Origin: Pseudomonas triticifolii
Lineage (GTDB): Bacteria; Pseudomonadota; Gammaproteobacteria; Pseudomonadales; Pseudomonadaceae
DNA length: 46,321 nt
NCBI RefSeq assembly: GCF_014358015.1
Contig: NZ_JACONV010000029.1
Span: 1-46,321 of the forward strand
Direction of reading: 5' to 3'
The position numbers and the translations under genes were made by a program. Each line of letters opens with the position of its first letter. Position 1 is the stretch's first letter. The notes below the pieces were generated by a model. It was given only the letters and a program-made list of their open reading frames with translations, had not been told where the DNA came from and searched no databases. Shown here one piece after another: positions 18,107 through 26,527 of this stretch.

Positions 18107-20122
18107 TTGCTAACTCGTCTTTGGCGCATCGGTTTTATCGGCTGCCTGGCTGTGCTCTTGATGGCGCAAGCGGCGAATGCACAGTTCGATGAGCCTGGAC
18201 TGGCGGCACGTGCTCAATTGAGCCAGGCGCAGCGCGACTGGCTGACCCGACATGGCCCGCTGCGCGTGGGCCTTGTGTTGCGCGCGCCCTATGCGCAGTT
18301 CGATCAACGCCTGCAACAGCTGTCGGGCGCTAACGTTGACCTCATGAATGCGCTGGCGGCCACGCTGCCGGTCGAGCTGCTGTGGCGAAACTTCTCTGAT
18401 CAGGCAGCGCTGGAAAAGGCGCTTGCCGATGGCGAAGTGGACGTCGCGCCCGGTCTTATGCAGACGCCGGCAGGGCTGCGGCATTGGCTGTTTTCTGATC
18501 CGTATCTACGTGTTTCGCAGCTTCTGATCGGTGAGCGCGAGGGCAGCGCTGTTGTGGATCTGGACAAGCTCGACAGCCTTTCGCGGGTCGCGGTGCGCAT
18601 GCCCAGTACGACAGCGGACTACCTGCGCAGTAACTACCCGCACCTGAACCTGCAAGGCGTACCGCTCGAGCGCCAGGCCCTGCAATTGCTGCTCAGTCAG
18701 CAAGCGCGCTATGCCGTGGCCGATGAAGCTCAACTCAGTCGGCTGTTGCGCGAGCCTGAGTTTGCCGGGTTGGCGGTGGTGGGCGATATCGGTCTGCCGT
18801 TGTTGCTGAGGGTCGCGTCGCGTCGAGATGAGCCGCTACTGGCGGACATCGTCAGTGAGGCGTTGCGCACCATCCCGGCCAAGGAGCTGGAGCAACTGCA
18901 CACCCGCTGGATGCCCATGACGCCTGCGCATTTCAGCGAGTCGCCAGGGCTCTGGCAAAACCTCTGCATCTTGTTACTGGTGATGATGCTGGCCTGTTTT
19001 GCCATCGTGATCTGGCAACGTCGCCAGCAACTCGCACTTGAGCAGGAACTGTTGGCGGCCCGCGATGACATTGCCCGGCGAGTGCAAGGGGAGGAATCAT
19101 TGCGGCTGGCGCAGTTTTCCATCGATCAGAGCACTGTCGGCATTTTGTGGGTCAATTGGGACAGCCGCGTGCGCTACGCCAATCAGGCCGCGGAGACCAT
19201 GCTCGGTTATGCACCGGGGAAGGTGGTCGAGCGCCCCCTGATCGATTTTGATCCTGGCCTGCATATGGACCGCTGGCTCAACCTGTGGAAAAACGCGCGC
19301 TCGGCCGAAGACAGCCCGCAGTTGTTCGAGACCAATTGCGTGTGCGCCGACGGCAGCGTGCTGCCGGTCGATGTGTCATTGAGCTTTTTACGCTTTCGCG
19401 AGGCGGAGTATCTGGTGGTCTTTCTCAGCGACGTCAGCGAGCGCCGTCGCGCCCACGATCAATTGCGTGAACTGTCGGCCCACCTGGAAAGTGTGCGCGA
19501 AGAGGAGAAGGCCAGGATCGCCCGCGAGGTCCACGACGAACTGGGACAAATGCTCACGGTGCTCAAGCTCGAAACGTCGATGTGTGAGCTGGCCTACGCT
19601 GATCTGGACCCCGGCTTGAGCGATCGGCTGGGGAGCATGAAGAAGCTGATCGCGCAGCTATTCCAGCTGGTGCGCGATGTGGCCACGGCGTTGCGGCCGC
19701 CGATTCTCGACGCGGGCATTGCCTCGGCCATCGAGTGGCAGGCGCGACGTTTCGAAGCGCGCACGCAGATACCCTGCCTGGTGCAAGTGCCGGATAACCT
19801 GCCGCCGCTCAGTGATGCACGGGCAACGGGCATGTTCAGGATTCTTCAGGAGGCGCTGACCAACGTGATGCGTCACGCCCAGGCGCACACCGTCGAGATC
19901 AGCCTGACGCTGGAAGGGGGCGTGATGTGCATGACTATCGCCGATGACGGGCAGGGCTTCGTCATCGAGCCGGGCAGGCCGGTGTCGTTTGGTGTCGTCG
20001 GGATGCGCGAACGTGTATTGATGCTGGGCGGCCGATTGGAGCTGGACAGCGAGCAGGGTGAGGGCACAACCTTGCGCGCTTACATTCCGTTGGACCCCGC
20101 TGGACAGGAGCGAGCAAAGTGA
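18107..20122 (+). CDS. agtS: Sensor histidine kinase AgtS (periplasmic SBP-like sensor, PAS, HisKA_3)
   Basis: Inner-membrane sensor kinase of about 671 residues. Order of parts: signal/TM segment (about 6-24); periplasmic type-3 solute-binding-like domain (about 45-275, LRVGLVLRAPYAQF through the WMPM end); TM helix (about 286-303, LLLVMMLACFAIVIW); PAS domain (about 335-445); HisKA_3 dimerisation domain with phospho-acceptor H476 in AREVHDELGQ; HATPase_c with N-box (QEALTNVMRHA) and G-box (ADDGQGF). The start is uncertain: no ATG fits, and I used TTG at 18107 (GAGA upstream); TTG at 18059 would add 16 residues. It overlaps agtR by four bases (GTGA). In P. aeruginosa AgtSR controls 4-aminobutyrate/5-aminovalerate uptake. 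The substrate-binding-like periplasmic domain suggests direct ligand sensing. Confidence 0.88.
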   Translation: MLTRLWRIGFIGCLAVLLMAQAANAQFDEPGLAARAQLSQAQRDWLTRHGPLRVGLVLRAPYAQFDQRLQQLSGANVDLMNALAATLPVELLWRNFSDQAALEKALADGEVDVAPGLMQTPAGLRHWLFSDPYLRVSQLLIGEREGSAVVDLDKLDSLSRVAVRMPSTTADYLRSNYPHLNLQGVPLERQALQLLLSQQARYAVADEAQLSRLLREPEFAGLAVVGDIGLPLLLRVASRRDEPLLADIVSEALRTIPAKELEQLHTRWMPMTPAHFSESPGLWQNLCILLLVMMLACFAIVIWQRRQQLALEQELLAARDDIARRVQGEESLRLAQFSIDQSTVGILWVNWDSRVRYANQAAETMLGYAPGKVVERPLIDFDPGLHMDRWLNLWKNARSAEDSPQLFETNCVCADGSVLPVDVSLSFLRFREAEYLVVFLSDVSERRRAHDQLRELSAHLESVREEEKARIAREVHDELGQMLTVLKLETSMCELAYADLDPGLSDRLGSMKKLIAQLFQLVRDVATALRPPILDAGIASAIEWQARRFEARTQIPCLVQVPDNLPPLSDARATGMFRILQEALTNVMRHAQAHTVEISLTLEGGVMCMTIADDGQGFVIEPGRPVSFGVVGMRERVLMLGGRLELDSEQGEGTTLRAYIPLDPAGQERAK

Positions 20123-20748
20123 TCCGTGTACTGGTAGCCGAAGACCACACCATCGTGCGTGAGGGGATCAAGCAATTGATCGGCCTGGCCAAGGACCTGC
20201 AAGTGGTGGGCGAGGCCAGCAATGGCGAGCAGTTGCTCGAAACGCTGCGCCATGTGGCCTGTGAAGTGGTGCTGCTGGACATTTCAATGCCGGGCGTCAA
20301 CGGTCTGGAAGCGATCCCCAGAATTCGTGCGCTGAACAATCCGCCGGCCATTCTGGTGCTGTCGATGCACGATGAGGCACAGATGGCGGCGCGTGCATTG
20401 AAGGTCGGTGCAGCCGGCTACGCGACCAAGGACAGCGATCCTGCATTGCTGCTGACGGCGATTCGCCGGGTGGCGGCGGGCGGACGGTACATCGACCCGG
20501 AACTGGCCGACCGGATGGTGTTCGAAGTGGGCCTTACTGACAATCGTCCGTTGCACTCATTGCTGTCGGAGCGCGAATTTTCGGTATTCGAACGTTTGGC
20601 CCAAGGCGCGAACGTCAATGACATTGCCCAGCAACTGGCGCTTAGCAGCAAGACCATCAGCACCCACAAAGCGCGGCTGATGCAGAAAATGAAGCTCAAC
20701 TCGTTGGCCGATCTCGTGAAATACGCGATGGAGCACAAGCTGCTCTGA
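20119..20748 (+). CDS. agtR: NarL/LuxR-family response regulator AgtR
   Basis: Response regulator of 209 residues with a GTG start coupled to agtS. It has an N-terminal receiver domain with acidic residues E8, D9 and phospho-acceptor D54 in LLDISMPG. The C-terminal LuxR-type helix-turn-helix (LSEREFSVFERLAQGANVN, then LALSSKTISTHKARLMQK) binds DNA. It is the cognate partner of AgtS and the likely regulator of agtABCD 294 bases downstream. In P. aeruginosa the orthologue was reported to be needed for the response to peptidoglycan/GlcNAc as well as for GABA and 5-aminovalerate uptake. A dyad upstream of agtA is a candidate binding site. Confidence 0.9.
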   Translation: MIRVLVAEDHTIVREGIKQLIGLAKDLQVVGEASNGEQLLETLRHVACEVVLLDISMPGVNGLEAIPRIRALNNPPAILVLSMHDEAQMAARALKVGAAGYATKDSDPALLLTAIRRVAAGGRYIDPELADRMVFEVGLTDNRPLHSLLSEREFSVFERLAQGANVNDIAQQLALSSKTISTHKARLMQKMKLNSLADLVKYAMEHKLL

Positions 20749-20788
20749 GTCTGAAAACGACATGCATCAGCGTTCTGGACACCGCCCC

Positions 20789-20875
20789 GTGGGAGCGGAC
20801 TTGTCCGCGAAAAATGGGTCAGGCGACGCAGATGCGCAGGGTTGGCGCTCTTGCTCGGACAGGTCTGCTCCGACC
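20789..20875. repeat. REP element with degenerate inverted partner
   Basis: GTGGGAGCGGACTTGTCCGC (from 20789) is a complete REP half. A decayed, oppositely oriented half follows at about 20852-20875 (GCTCGGACAGGTCTGCTCCG). It lies between agtR and agtA. Confidence 0.8.
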
Positions 20876-20919
20876 TGATGCTGCGCAATGTCGAAGACAT
20901 ACCCATCCCCGCCATCCCT

Positions 20920-20935
20920 GTAGGGCAATCCCTAC
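20920..20935. promoter_or_regulatory. Dyad GTAGGG-N4-CCCTAC, candidate AgtR operator
   Basis: A perfect 6-4-6 inverted repeat lies about 108 bases upstream of the agtA ATG, in the spacer between the regulator and the transporter. A second weaker dyad, AGCCT-N4-AGGCT, lies at 20948-20961. NarL-family regulators bind such short inverted repeats upstream of activated promoters. Binding is inferred. Confidence 0.45.
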
Positions 20936-21042
20936 CCCCAGCCTTCCAGCCTGCCTAGGCTAATCTCTCATTACCCCCGATTTGCGCGGGCTTCGGGCTG
21001 TTCTAGTCTTGAAGCCACGCAGACAAAACAAAGGTGTGGGTA

Positions 21043-22167
21043 ATGAGCGACGTCGATACAAGCGCTGGAGCAAGTGATGTTCTGGTCAGCTTTCGTGGTG
21101 TGCAGAAGAGCTACGACGGCGAAGCACTGATCGTCAAAGACCTTAACCTGGACATTCGCAAAGGCGAGTTCCTGACCCTGCTTGGGCCGTCCGGCTCAGG
21201 CAAGACCACCAGCCTGATGATGCTGGCCGGTTTCGAAACCCCCACTGCCGGTGAGATCCTGCTCGGCGGCCGCGCCATCAACAACGTGCCGCCGCACAAG
21301 CGCGACATCGGTATGGTGTTCCAGAACTACGCGCTGTTCCCGCACATGACGGTTGCCGAGAACCTGGCGTTCCCGCTGTCGGTACGGGGCATGAGCAAGA
21401 CCGACGTCGGCGAGAAAGTGAAGCGTGCGCTGGAAATGGTTCAGTTGCACAGTTTTGCTCATCGCTACCCGGCGCAGTTGTCCGGCGGTCAGCAACAGCG
21501 CGTCGCCCTGGCGCGTGCGCTGGTCTTCGAACCGCAACTGGTGTTGATGGACGAACCTCTGGGCGCGCTCGACAAACAGCTGCGCGAACACATGCAGATG
21601 GAAATCAAACACCTGCACCAGCGCCTCGGAGTGACCGTGGTTTACGTGACCCACGATCAGGGCGAAGCGCTGACCATGTCTGACCGTGTTGCGGTGTTCC
21701 ACCAGGGCGAAATCCAGCAGATCGCCCCACCGCGCAACCTGTACGAAGAGCCGAAAAATACCTTCGTGGCCAACTTCATTGGCGAAAACAATCGCCTCAA
21801 CGGACGTCTGGTCAGCCAGGACGGCGACCGTTGCGTGGTCGAGCTTGAGCGCGGTGAAAAAGTCCACGCCCTGGCGATCAATGTGGGTCAGCCAGGTGGG
21901 CCGGTCACGCTGTCCATCCGCCCGGAACGCATCCACCTCAATGGCCGCAGCGAAAGCTGTGCCAACCGTTTCTCCGGCCGTGTGGCCGAGTTCATCTACC
22001 TGGGCGACCACGTGCGTGTGCGTCTGGAAGTGGCAGGCAAGACCGACTTCTTCGTCAAACAGCCGATTGCCGAGCTGGACCCTGCGCTGAGCGTTGGCGA
22101 CGTGGTACCTATCGGCTGTCAAGTTGAGCACGTTCGCGCGCTCGACCCCTTGCAGCAAGTGCATTGA
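21043..22167 (+). CDS. agtA: ABC importer ATP-binding subunit AgtA (polyamine/GABA type)
   Basis: Cytoplasmic ATPase of a PotA-like importer, 374 residues. Walker A is GPSGSGKT (48-55), the Q-loop is in MVFQNYALFPH (91-101), the ABC signature is LSGGQQQR (146-153), Walker B is LVLMDEP (166-172), and the switch histidine is in YVTHDQGEA. A C-terminal TOBE regulatory domain follows. The ATG at 21043 gives MSDVDTSAG with AAGGTG upstream; a GTG nine bases earlier is less likely. It heads the agtABCD operon. By orthology to the P. aeruginosa agt system the substrate is 4-aminobutyrate and 5-aminovalerate; by family alone it would be called a spermidine/putrescine transporter. Confidence 0.9.
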   Translation: MSDVDTSAGASDVLVSFRGVQKSYDGEALIVKDLNLDIRKGEFLTLLGPSGSGKTTSLMMLAGFETPTAGEILLGGRAINNVPPHKRDIGMVFQNYALFPHMTVAENLAFPLSVRGMSKTDVGEKVKRALEMVQLHSFAHRYPAQLSGGQQQRVALARALVFEPQLVLMDEPLGALDKQLREHMQMEIKHLHQRLGVTVVYVTHDQGEALTMSDRVAVFHQGEIQQIAPPRNLYEEPKNTFVANFIGENNRLNGRLVSQDGDRCVVELERGEKVHALAINVGQPGGPVTLSIRPERIHLNGRSESCANRFSGRVAEFIYLGDHVRVRLEVAGKTDFFVKQPIAELDPALSVGDVVPIGCQVEHVRALDPLQQVH

Positions 22168-22249
22168 TCCATCGATAAAAGCAATAACAGAGGCGAAGTC
22201 ATCGCCCACCCCAATCGCTTACCAACACTGCTCGTGGAGAAAAGAATAA

Positions 22250-23284
22250 ATGCTGAAATCATTGAAGTTCACCGCCATCACCCTAGGCATGATGTGTGCA
22301 GCGCAGACCATGGCAGCCACAGACCTGACGGTCATTTCCTTCGGCGGTGCCAACAAGGCCGCTCAGGAAAAAGCTTTTTACGCGCCGTGGGAAAAGGCGG
22401 GTAATGGCAAGATCATTGCCGGTGAGTACAACGGTGAAATGGCCAAGATCAAAACCATGGTCGATACCAAGAGCGTGTCTTGGGACCTGGTAGAAGTCGA
22501 GTCGCCGGAGCTGGCGCGCGGTTGCAGCGAAGACATGTTCGAAACACTTGAACCCTCGATCCTGGGTAACGCCGCAGACTATGTACCGGGCGCTATCACA
22601 GCGTGCGGCGCGGGTTTCTTCGTCTGGTCCACGGTGCTGGCTTACAACGCTGACAAGGTAGCCAGCGCACCGACCGGCTGGGCGGATTTCTGGGACACCA
22701 AGAAGTTTCCGGGCAAACGTGGCCTGCGCAAGGGTGCCAAGTACACCCTGGAATTTGCTCTGATGGCCGACGGCGTTGCGCCGAAAGACGTCTACAAAGT
22801 GCTCGCCAGCAAGGACGGTCAGAACCGCGCCTTCAAGAAGCTCGATGAGCTCAAGCCGAATATTCAATGGTGGGAAGCCGGTGCACAGCCGCCGCAATAC
22901 CTGGCCTCCGGTGACGTGGTGATGAGCTCGGCCTACAACGGCCGTATTGCCGCTGTGCAGAAAGAAAGCAACCTGAAAGTGGTGTGGACCGGTGGCGTCT
23001 ACGACTTCGACGCATGGGCCATTCCGAAGGGTTCGAAAAACGCTGAAGCGGCGAAGAAGTTCATCGCCTACAGCCTGAGCCCTGAACAGCAAAAGGTCTA
23101 CTCGCAGAACATTGCGTACGGCCCGGCCAACACCCAGGCGGTTGCGCTGCTGGACAAGGAAACCCTGCAGAACATGCCGACCACGCCTGAAAACATCAAG
23201 GATCAGGTGCAGATGAACGTCGACTTCTGGACAGATAACGGTGAATCCCTGGAGCAGCGTTTCACTGCCTGGGCCGCCAAGTAA
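22250..23284 (+). CDS. agtB: Periplasmic substrate-binding protein AgtB
   Basis: Periplasmic solute-binding protein of 344 residues in the PotD/PotF-like family. Signal peptide residues 1-22 (hydrophobic AITLGMMCAAQTMA, cleavage before A-T-D-L). Family landmarks are LTVISFGGANKAAQ at the mature start, the WDLVEVES loop, GTVLAYN-type hinge residues (WSTVLAYNADKV) and the YNGRIAAVQ strand. It delivers the ligand to AgtC/AgtD. The ligand cannot be read from the sequence; the P. aeruginosa orthologue serves 4-aminobutyrate/5-aminovalerate. It lies 82 bases after agtA in the same operon. Confidence 0.9.
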   Translation: MLKSLKFTAITLGMMCAAQTMAATDLTVISFGGANKAAQEKAFYAPWEKAGNGKIIAGEYNGEMAKIKTMVDTKSVSWDLVEVESPELARGCSEDMFETLEPSILGNAADYVPGAITACGAGFFVWSTVLAYNADKVASAPTGWADFWDTKKFPGKRGLRKGAKYTLEFALMADGVAPKDVYKVLASKDGQNRAFKKLDELKPNIQWWEAGAQPPQYLASGDVVMSSAYNGRIAAVQKESNLKVVWTGGVYDFDAWAIPKGSKNAEAAKKFIAYSLSPEQQKVYSQNIAYGPANTQAVALLDKETLQNMPTTPENIKDQVQMNVDFWTDNGESLEQRFTAWAAK

Positions 23285-23362
23285 TCGCGTTACGTTGTGT
23301 TAGATCCGGGTGTTCCCTGACCCAGGGAACACCCTCTTCGTTGAAAGATTCCGGAGTTCGCT

Positions 23363-24610
23363 ATGGCCACCGCCGTGCCCCTGACTGAAGGCGCCAGCCC
23401 CAACTTGAAGCAACGTCTCGCGCGTGCAGAGCGAGTCAATCGCTGGAAGGCCCAAGCACTGATCGCTCCGCTGGTGATCTTTCTGCTGCTGGTGTTTCTG
23501 GTGCCCATCGCCGCGCTGCTCTACAAGAGCGTGGGTAACCCGGAAGTCGTTACCGCCTTGCCGAGCACCGTGATTGAAGTCCAGAAATGGGATGGAAAAG
23601 GGCTGCCGCCCGAGTCGGTCTACAAGGCAATGAGCCTGGACCTGGCTGAAACCCGCAAGAATTCGACCTTGGGCGATCTGTCCCGACGCCTGAACACTGA
23701 GCTTGCCGGCTATCGCAGCCTGTTGAGCAAGACGGCTCGTGCCTTGCCGTTCAAGACTGAGCCCGCCTCTTATAAAGAAGCGCTTGAAGCGTTGGATGAA
23801 CGTTGGGGCGACCCCGCCTACTGGCAGGCTGTGCGTCGCAACACCAGCAGCATCACGCCTTTTTACGTGTTGGCCGCCCTGGATCATCGCATCGATGACC
23901 TCGGTGAAGTGGCCCCCGCGACCCCCGATCAAGCGATCTACCTGGACATCTTCGCCCGCACCTTCTGGATGGGGCTGGTCATTACCGTCATCTGTCTGGT
24001 GCTGGCGTATCCGTTGGCCTATCTGCTTGCCAGCCTGCCGTCCCGCCAAAGCAACCTGCTGATGATTCTGGTGCTGCTGCCGTTCTGGACCTCGATTCTG
24101 GTGCGCGTTGCTGCGTGGATCGTGCTGTTGCAATCGAGTGGTCTGATCAATAGCGCGCTGCTGGCGATGGGCATCATCGACAAGCCGCTGGAGCTGGTCT
24201 TCAACCGGGTCGGCGTGTACATCTCTATGGTTCACATCATGCTGCCGTTCATGATCCTGCCGATCTACAGCGTGATGAAGAACATCTCACCGACTTACAT
24301 GCGCGCTGCGATTTCTCTTGGCTGCCACCCGTTCACCAGCTTCTGGCGCGTGTACTTCCCGCAGACCTATGCCGGTATCGGCGCGGGGTGCCTGCTGGTG
24401 TTCATTCTGTCGATCGGCTACTACATCACCCCGGCCTTGCTGGGCAGCCCAAACGATCAAATGGTCAGTTACTTCGTGGCGTTCTACACCAACACCAGCA
24501 TCAACTGGGGCATGGCCACGGCGCTGGGCGGCCTGCTGCTGTTGGCGACCATCGTGCTGTATCTGATTTATAGCTGGCTGGTCGGCGCCAGCCGCCTGCG
24601 TCTGAGCTGA
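23363..24610 (+). CDS. agtC: ABC importer inner-membrane permease AgtC
   Basis: PotB-like permease of 415 residues. The first membrane helix (about 33-55, APLVIFLLLVFLVPIAALLY) is followed by a hydrophilic insert of about 145 residues (56-200), and then by the normal binding-protein-dependent permease core with about five more helices. The core ends with the EAA-like loop AAISLGCHPFTSFWRVYFPQ that docks on AgtA. Typical PotB is about 285 residues, so the extra length is the large periplasmic loop. GGAG six bases before the ATG. It is followed by agtD after 11 bases. Confidence 0.9.
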   Translation: MATAVPLTEGASPNLKQRLARAERVNRWKAQALIAPLVIFLLLVFLVPIAALLYKSVGNPEVVTALPSTVIEVQKWDGKGLPPESVYKAMSLDLAETRKNSTLGDLSRRLNTELAGYRSLLSKTARALPFKTEPASYKEALEALDERWGDPAYWQAVRRNTSSITPFYVLAALDHRIDDLGEVAPATPDQAIYLDIFARTFWMGLVITVICLVLAYPLAYLLASLPSRQSNLLMILVLLPFWTSILVRVAAWIVLLQSSGLINSALLAMGIIDKPLELVFNRVGVYISMVHIMLPFMILPIYSVMKNISPTYMRAAISLGCHPFTSFWRVYFPQTYAGIGAGCLLVFILSIGYYITPALLGSPNDQMVSYFVAFYTNTSINWGMATALGGLLLLATIVLYLIYSWLVGASRLRLS

Positions 24611-24621
24611 GGAGCGTCACC

Positions 24622-25446
24622 ATGTTGAATTCCTACACATCGCCGATCGAGCGCATCTGGTACTACGCCCTGCGCATCCTGTGTGCGCTGGTGCTGCTGT
24701 TTCTCGTGCTGCCGGTGCTGGTTATCGTGCCGTTGTCGTTCAACTCCGGCAGCTTTCTGGTCTATCCGCTGCAGGGCTTTTCGCTGCAGTGGTATCAGGA
24801 CTTCTTCAACTCTGCCGAGTGGATGCGGGCGCTGAAGAACAGCATGATCGTCGCCCCGGCTGCGACCCTGTTGGCCATGGTGTTCGGCACACTGGCGGCG
24901 ATAGGGCTGACGCGGGGCAACTTTCCCGGCAAGGCGCTGGTCATGGCGCTCGTGATTTCGCCGATGGTGGTGCCGGTGGTCATTGTCGGTGTGGCCAGCT
25001 ACCTGTTTTTCGCGCCGCTTGGACTGGGCAACAGCTACGCCTCGCTGATTCTGGTGCATGCGGTGCTGGGTGTGCCGTTTGTGATTATCACGGTGTCGGC
25101 GACCCTGCAGGGTTTCAACCACAATCTGGTGCGTGCGGCGGCCAGCCTGGGTGCGTCGCCGCTGACAGCGTTTCGCCGGGTGACATTGCCCTTGATCGCG
25201 CCAGGGGTGATTTCCGGCGCGCTGTTTGCCTTCGCAACGTCGTTCGATGAGGTGGTGGTGACGTTGTTCCTCGCCGGTCCGGAGCAGGCCACGTTGCCGC
25301 GCCAGATGTTCAGCGGTATTCGCGAAAACCTCAGCCCGACCATCGCTGCAGCGGCGACCTTGCTGATCGGCTTTTCGGTGGTGTTGCTGCTGGTGCTCGA
25401 ATGGCTGCGTGGGCGCAGCGAGAAGTTGAGGACGCAAGCGGCTTGA
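24622..25446 (+). CDS. agtD: ABC importer inner-membrane permease AgtD
   Basis: PotC-like permease of 274 residues, the normal size. Helices begin with LCALVLLFLVLPVLVIVPLSF (about 18-38). The EAA loop is RAAASLGASPLTAFRRVTLP, near residue 175, with the expected G-x-x-x-x-x-P pattern. It pairs with AgtC to form the membrane channel. GGAG six bases before the ATG. It is the last gene of agtABCD; a 406-base REP-rich gap follows before rpe. Confidence 0.92.
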   Translation: MLNSYTSPIERIWYYALRILCALVLLFLVLPVLVIVPLSFNSGSFLVYPLQGFSLQWYQDFFNSAEWMRALKNSMIVAPAATLLAMVFGTLAAIGLTRGNFPGKALVMALVISPMVVPVVIVGVASYLFFAPLGLGNSYASLILVHAVLGVPFVIITVSATLQGFNHNLVRAAASLGASPLTAFRRVTLPLIAPGVISGALFAFATSFDEVVVTLFLAGPEQATLPRQMFSGIRENLSPTIAAAATLLIGFSVVLLLVLEWLRGRSEKLRTQAA

Positions 25447-25458
25447 TGCCGTTGCGCG

Positions 25459-25790
25459 ATTCAATCTGGCAGGCAGTTTTCGGCCGATGCATTTCTTGTG
25501 GGAGCGAGCTTGCTCGCGAAAGCTGTAGTCCAGTCGTCACATCAGCAACTGACGGACTGCCCTCTTCGCGAGCAAGCTCGCTCCCACGGTTAATGTATTG
25601 GCCGCGAGACAGCGCCGCGCCGAAGCCCATTCAATCTGGCAGGCAGTTTTCGGCCGATGCATTTCTTGTGGGAGCGAGCTTGCTCGCGAAAGCTGTAGTC
25701 CAGTCGCCACATCAGCAGCGAACGGACTGTCCTCTCGCGAGCAAGCTAATGTGTTGGTCGCGAGAGAGACACCTGAAAAGTGCACCTGCG
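25459..25790 (+). repeat. Tandem duplication of a 170-bp REP-containing unit
   Basis: Bases 25459-25628 and 25629-about 25775 are direct copies starting ATTCAATCTGGCAGGCAG. Each contains a REP (GAGCGAGCTTGCTCGCGAA, from 25502 and from 25672). In copy 1 the inverted partner is intact (25565-25587). In copy 2 it is cut short at 25747 by a 13-base deletion relative to copy 1 (CGCTCCCACGGTT missing). This accounts for most of the agtD-rpe gap; apart from a TACAAT (25812-25817) that may be the -10 of rpe, I see nothing else there. Confidence 0.88.
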
Positions 25791-25852
25791 ACATATTGAG
25801 AAACGTTGGAGTACAATGCGCGCCACCGTGATTCTGCTCAAACAGGTGCGCC

Positions 25853-26527
25853 ATGCAGCCCTTCGTTATTGCCCCATCGATTCTTTCCGCTGACTTCGCC
25901 CGTCTGGGTGAGGAAGTCGACAATGTTCTGGCCGCTGGCGCGGACTTCGTGCATTTCGATGTCATGGACAACCACTACGTACCGAACCTGACCATTGGTC
26001 CGATGGTGTGCAGCGCGCTGCGTAAATACGGCGTAACAGCACCTATTGATGTGCACTTGATGGTCAGCCCTGTGGATCGCATCATCGGCGACTTCATCGA
26101 GGCCGGTGCGACCTACATTACCTTCCACCCCGAAGCCACCCAGCACATCGACCGCTCGCTGCAGCTGATCCGCGAAGGCGGCTGCAAGTCGGGTCTGGTG
26201 TTCAACCCGGCCACGCCGCTGAACCTGCTGGAGTACGTCATGGACAAGGTCGACATGATCCTGCTCATGAGCGTTAACCCGGGCTTCGGTGGTCAGAAGT
26301 TCATTCCTGGCACGCTCAACAAGCTGCGCGAGGCCCGTGCGTTGATCGATGCATCGGGCCGCGACATCCGTCTGGAGATCGATGGCGGGGTCAACGTCAA
26401 CAACATCCGTGAAATCGCAGCGGCTGGCGCTGACACATTTGTGGCCGGCTCGGCCATCTTCAACGCGCCCGATTACCGTGAAGTGATCGAGAAAATGCAT
26501 GCCGAACTGGCGTCTGCCCGCGCATGA
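25853..26527 (+). CDS. rpe: Ribulose-phosphate 3-epimerase
   Basis: Interconverts ribulose 5-phosphate and xylulose 5-phosphate in the pentose phosphate pathway. The 224-residue TIM barrel carries the family motif HFDVMDNHYVPN (34-45; H34 and D36 are metal ligands and D36 a catalytic acid/base), VHLMVS near 67, NPGFGGQ near 144 and IDGGVN near 178. Cytoplasmic. It overlaps gph by four bases (ATGA). The order rpe-gph-trpE is conserved across pseudomonads and related proteobacteria. Confidence 0.97.
   Translation: MQPFVIAPSILSADFARLGEEVDNVLAAGADFVHFDVMDNHYVPNLTIGPMVCSALRKYGVTAPIDVHLMVSPVDRIIGDFIEAGATYITFHPEATQHIDRSLQLIREGGCKSGLVFNPATPLNLLEYVMDKVDMILLMSVNPGFGGQKFIPGTLNKLREARALIDASGRDIRLEIDGGVNVNNIREIAAAGADTFVAGSAIFNAPDYREVIEKMHAELASARA

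Noticed and set aside
25498..25747. Possible CRISPR-like repeated palindromes
   Set aside because: Only two spaced copies of a REP unit within a 170-bp tandem duplication; no uniform spacers and no cas genes.
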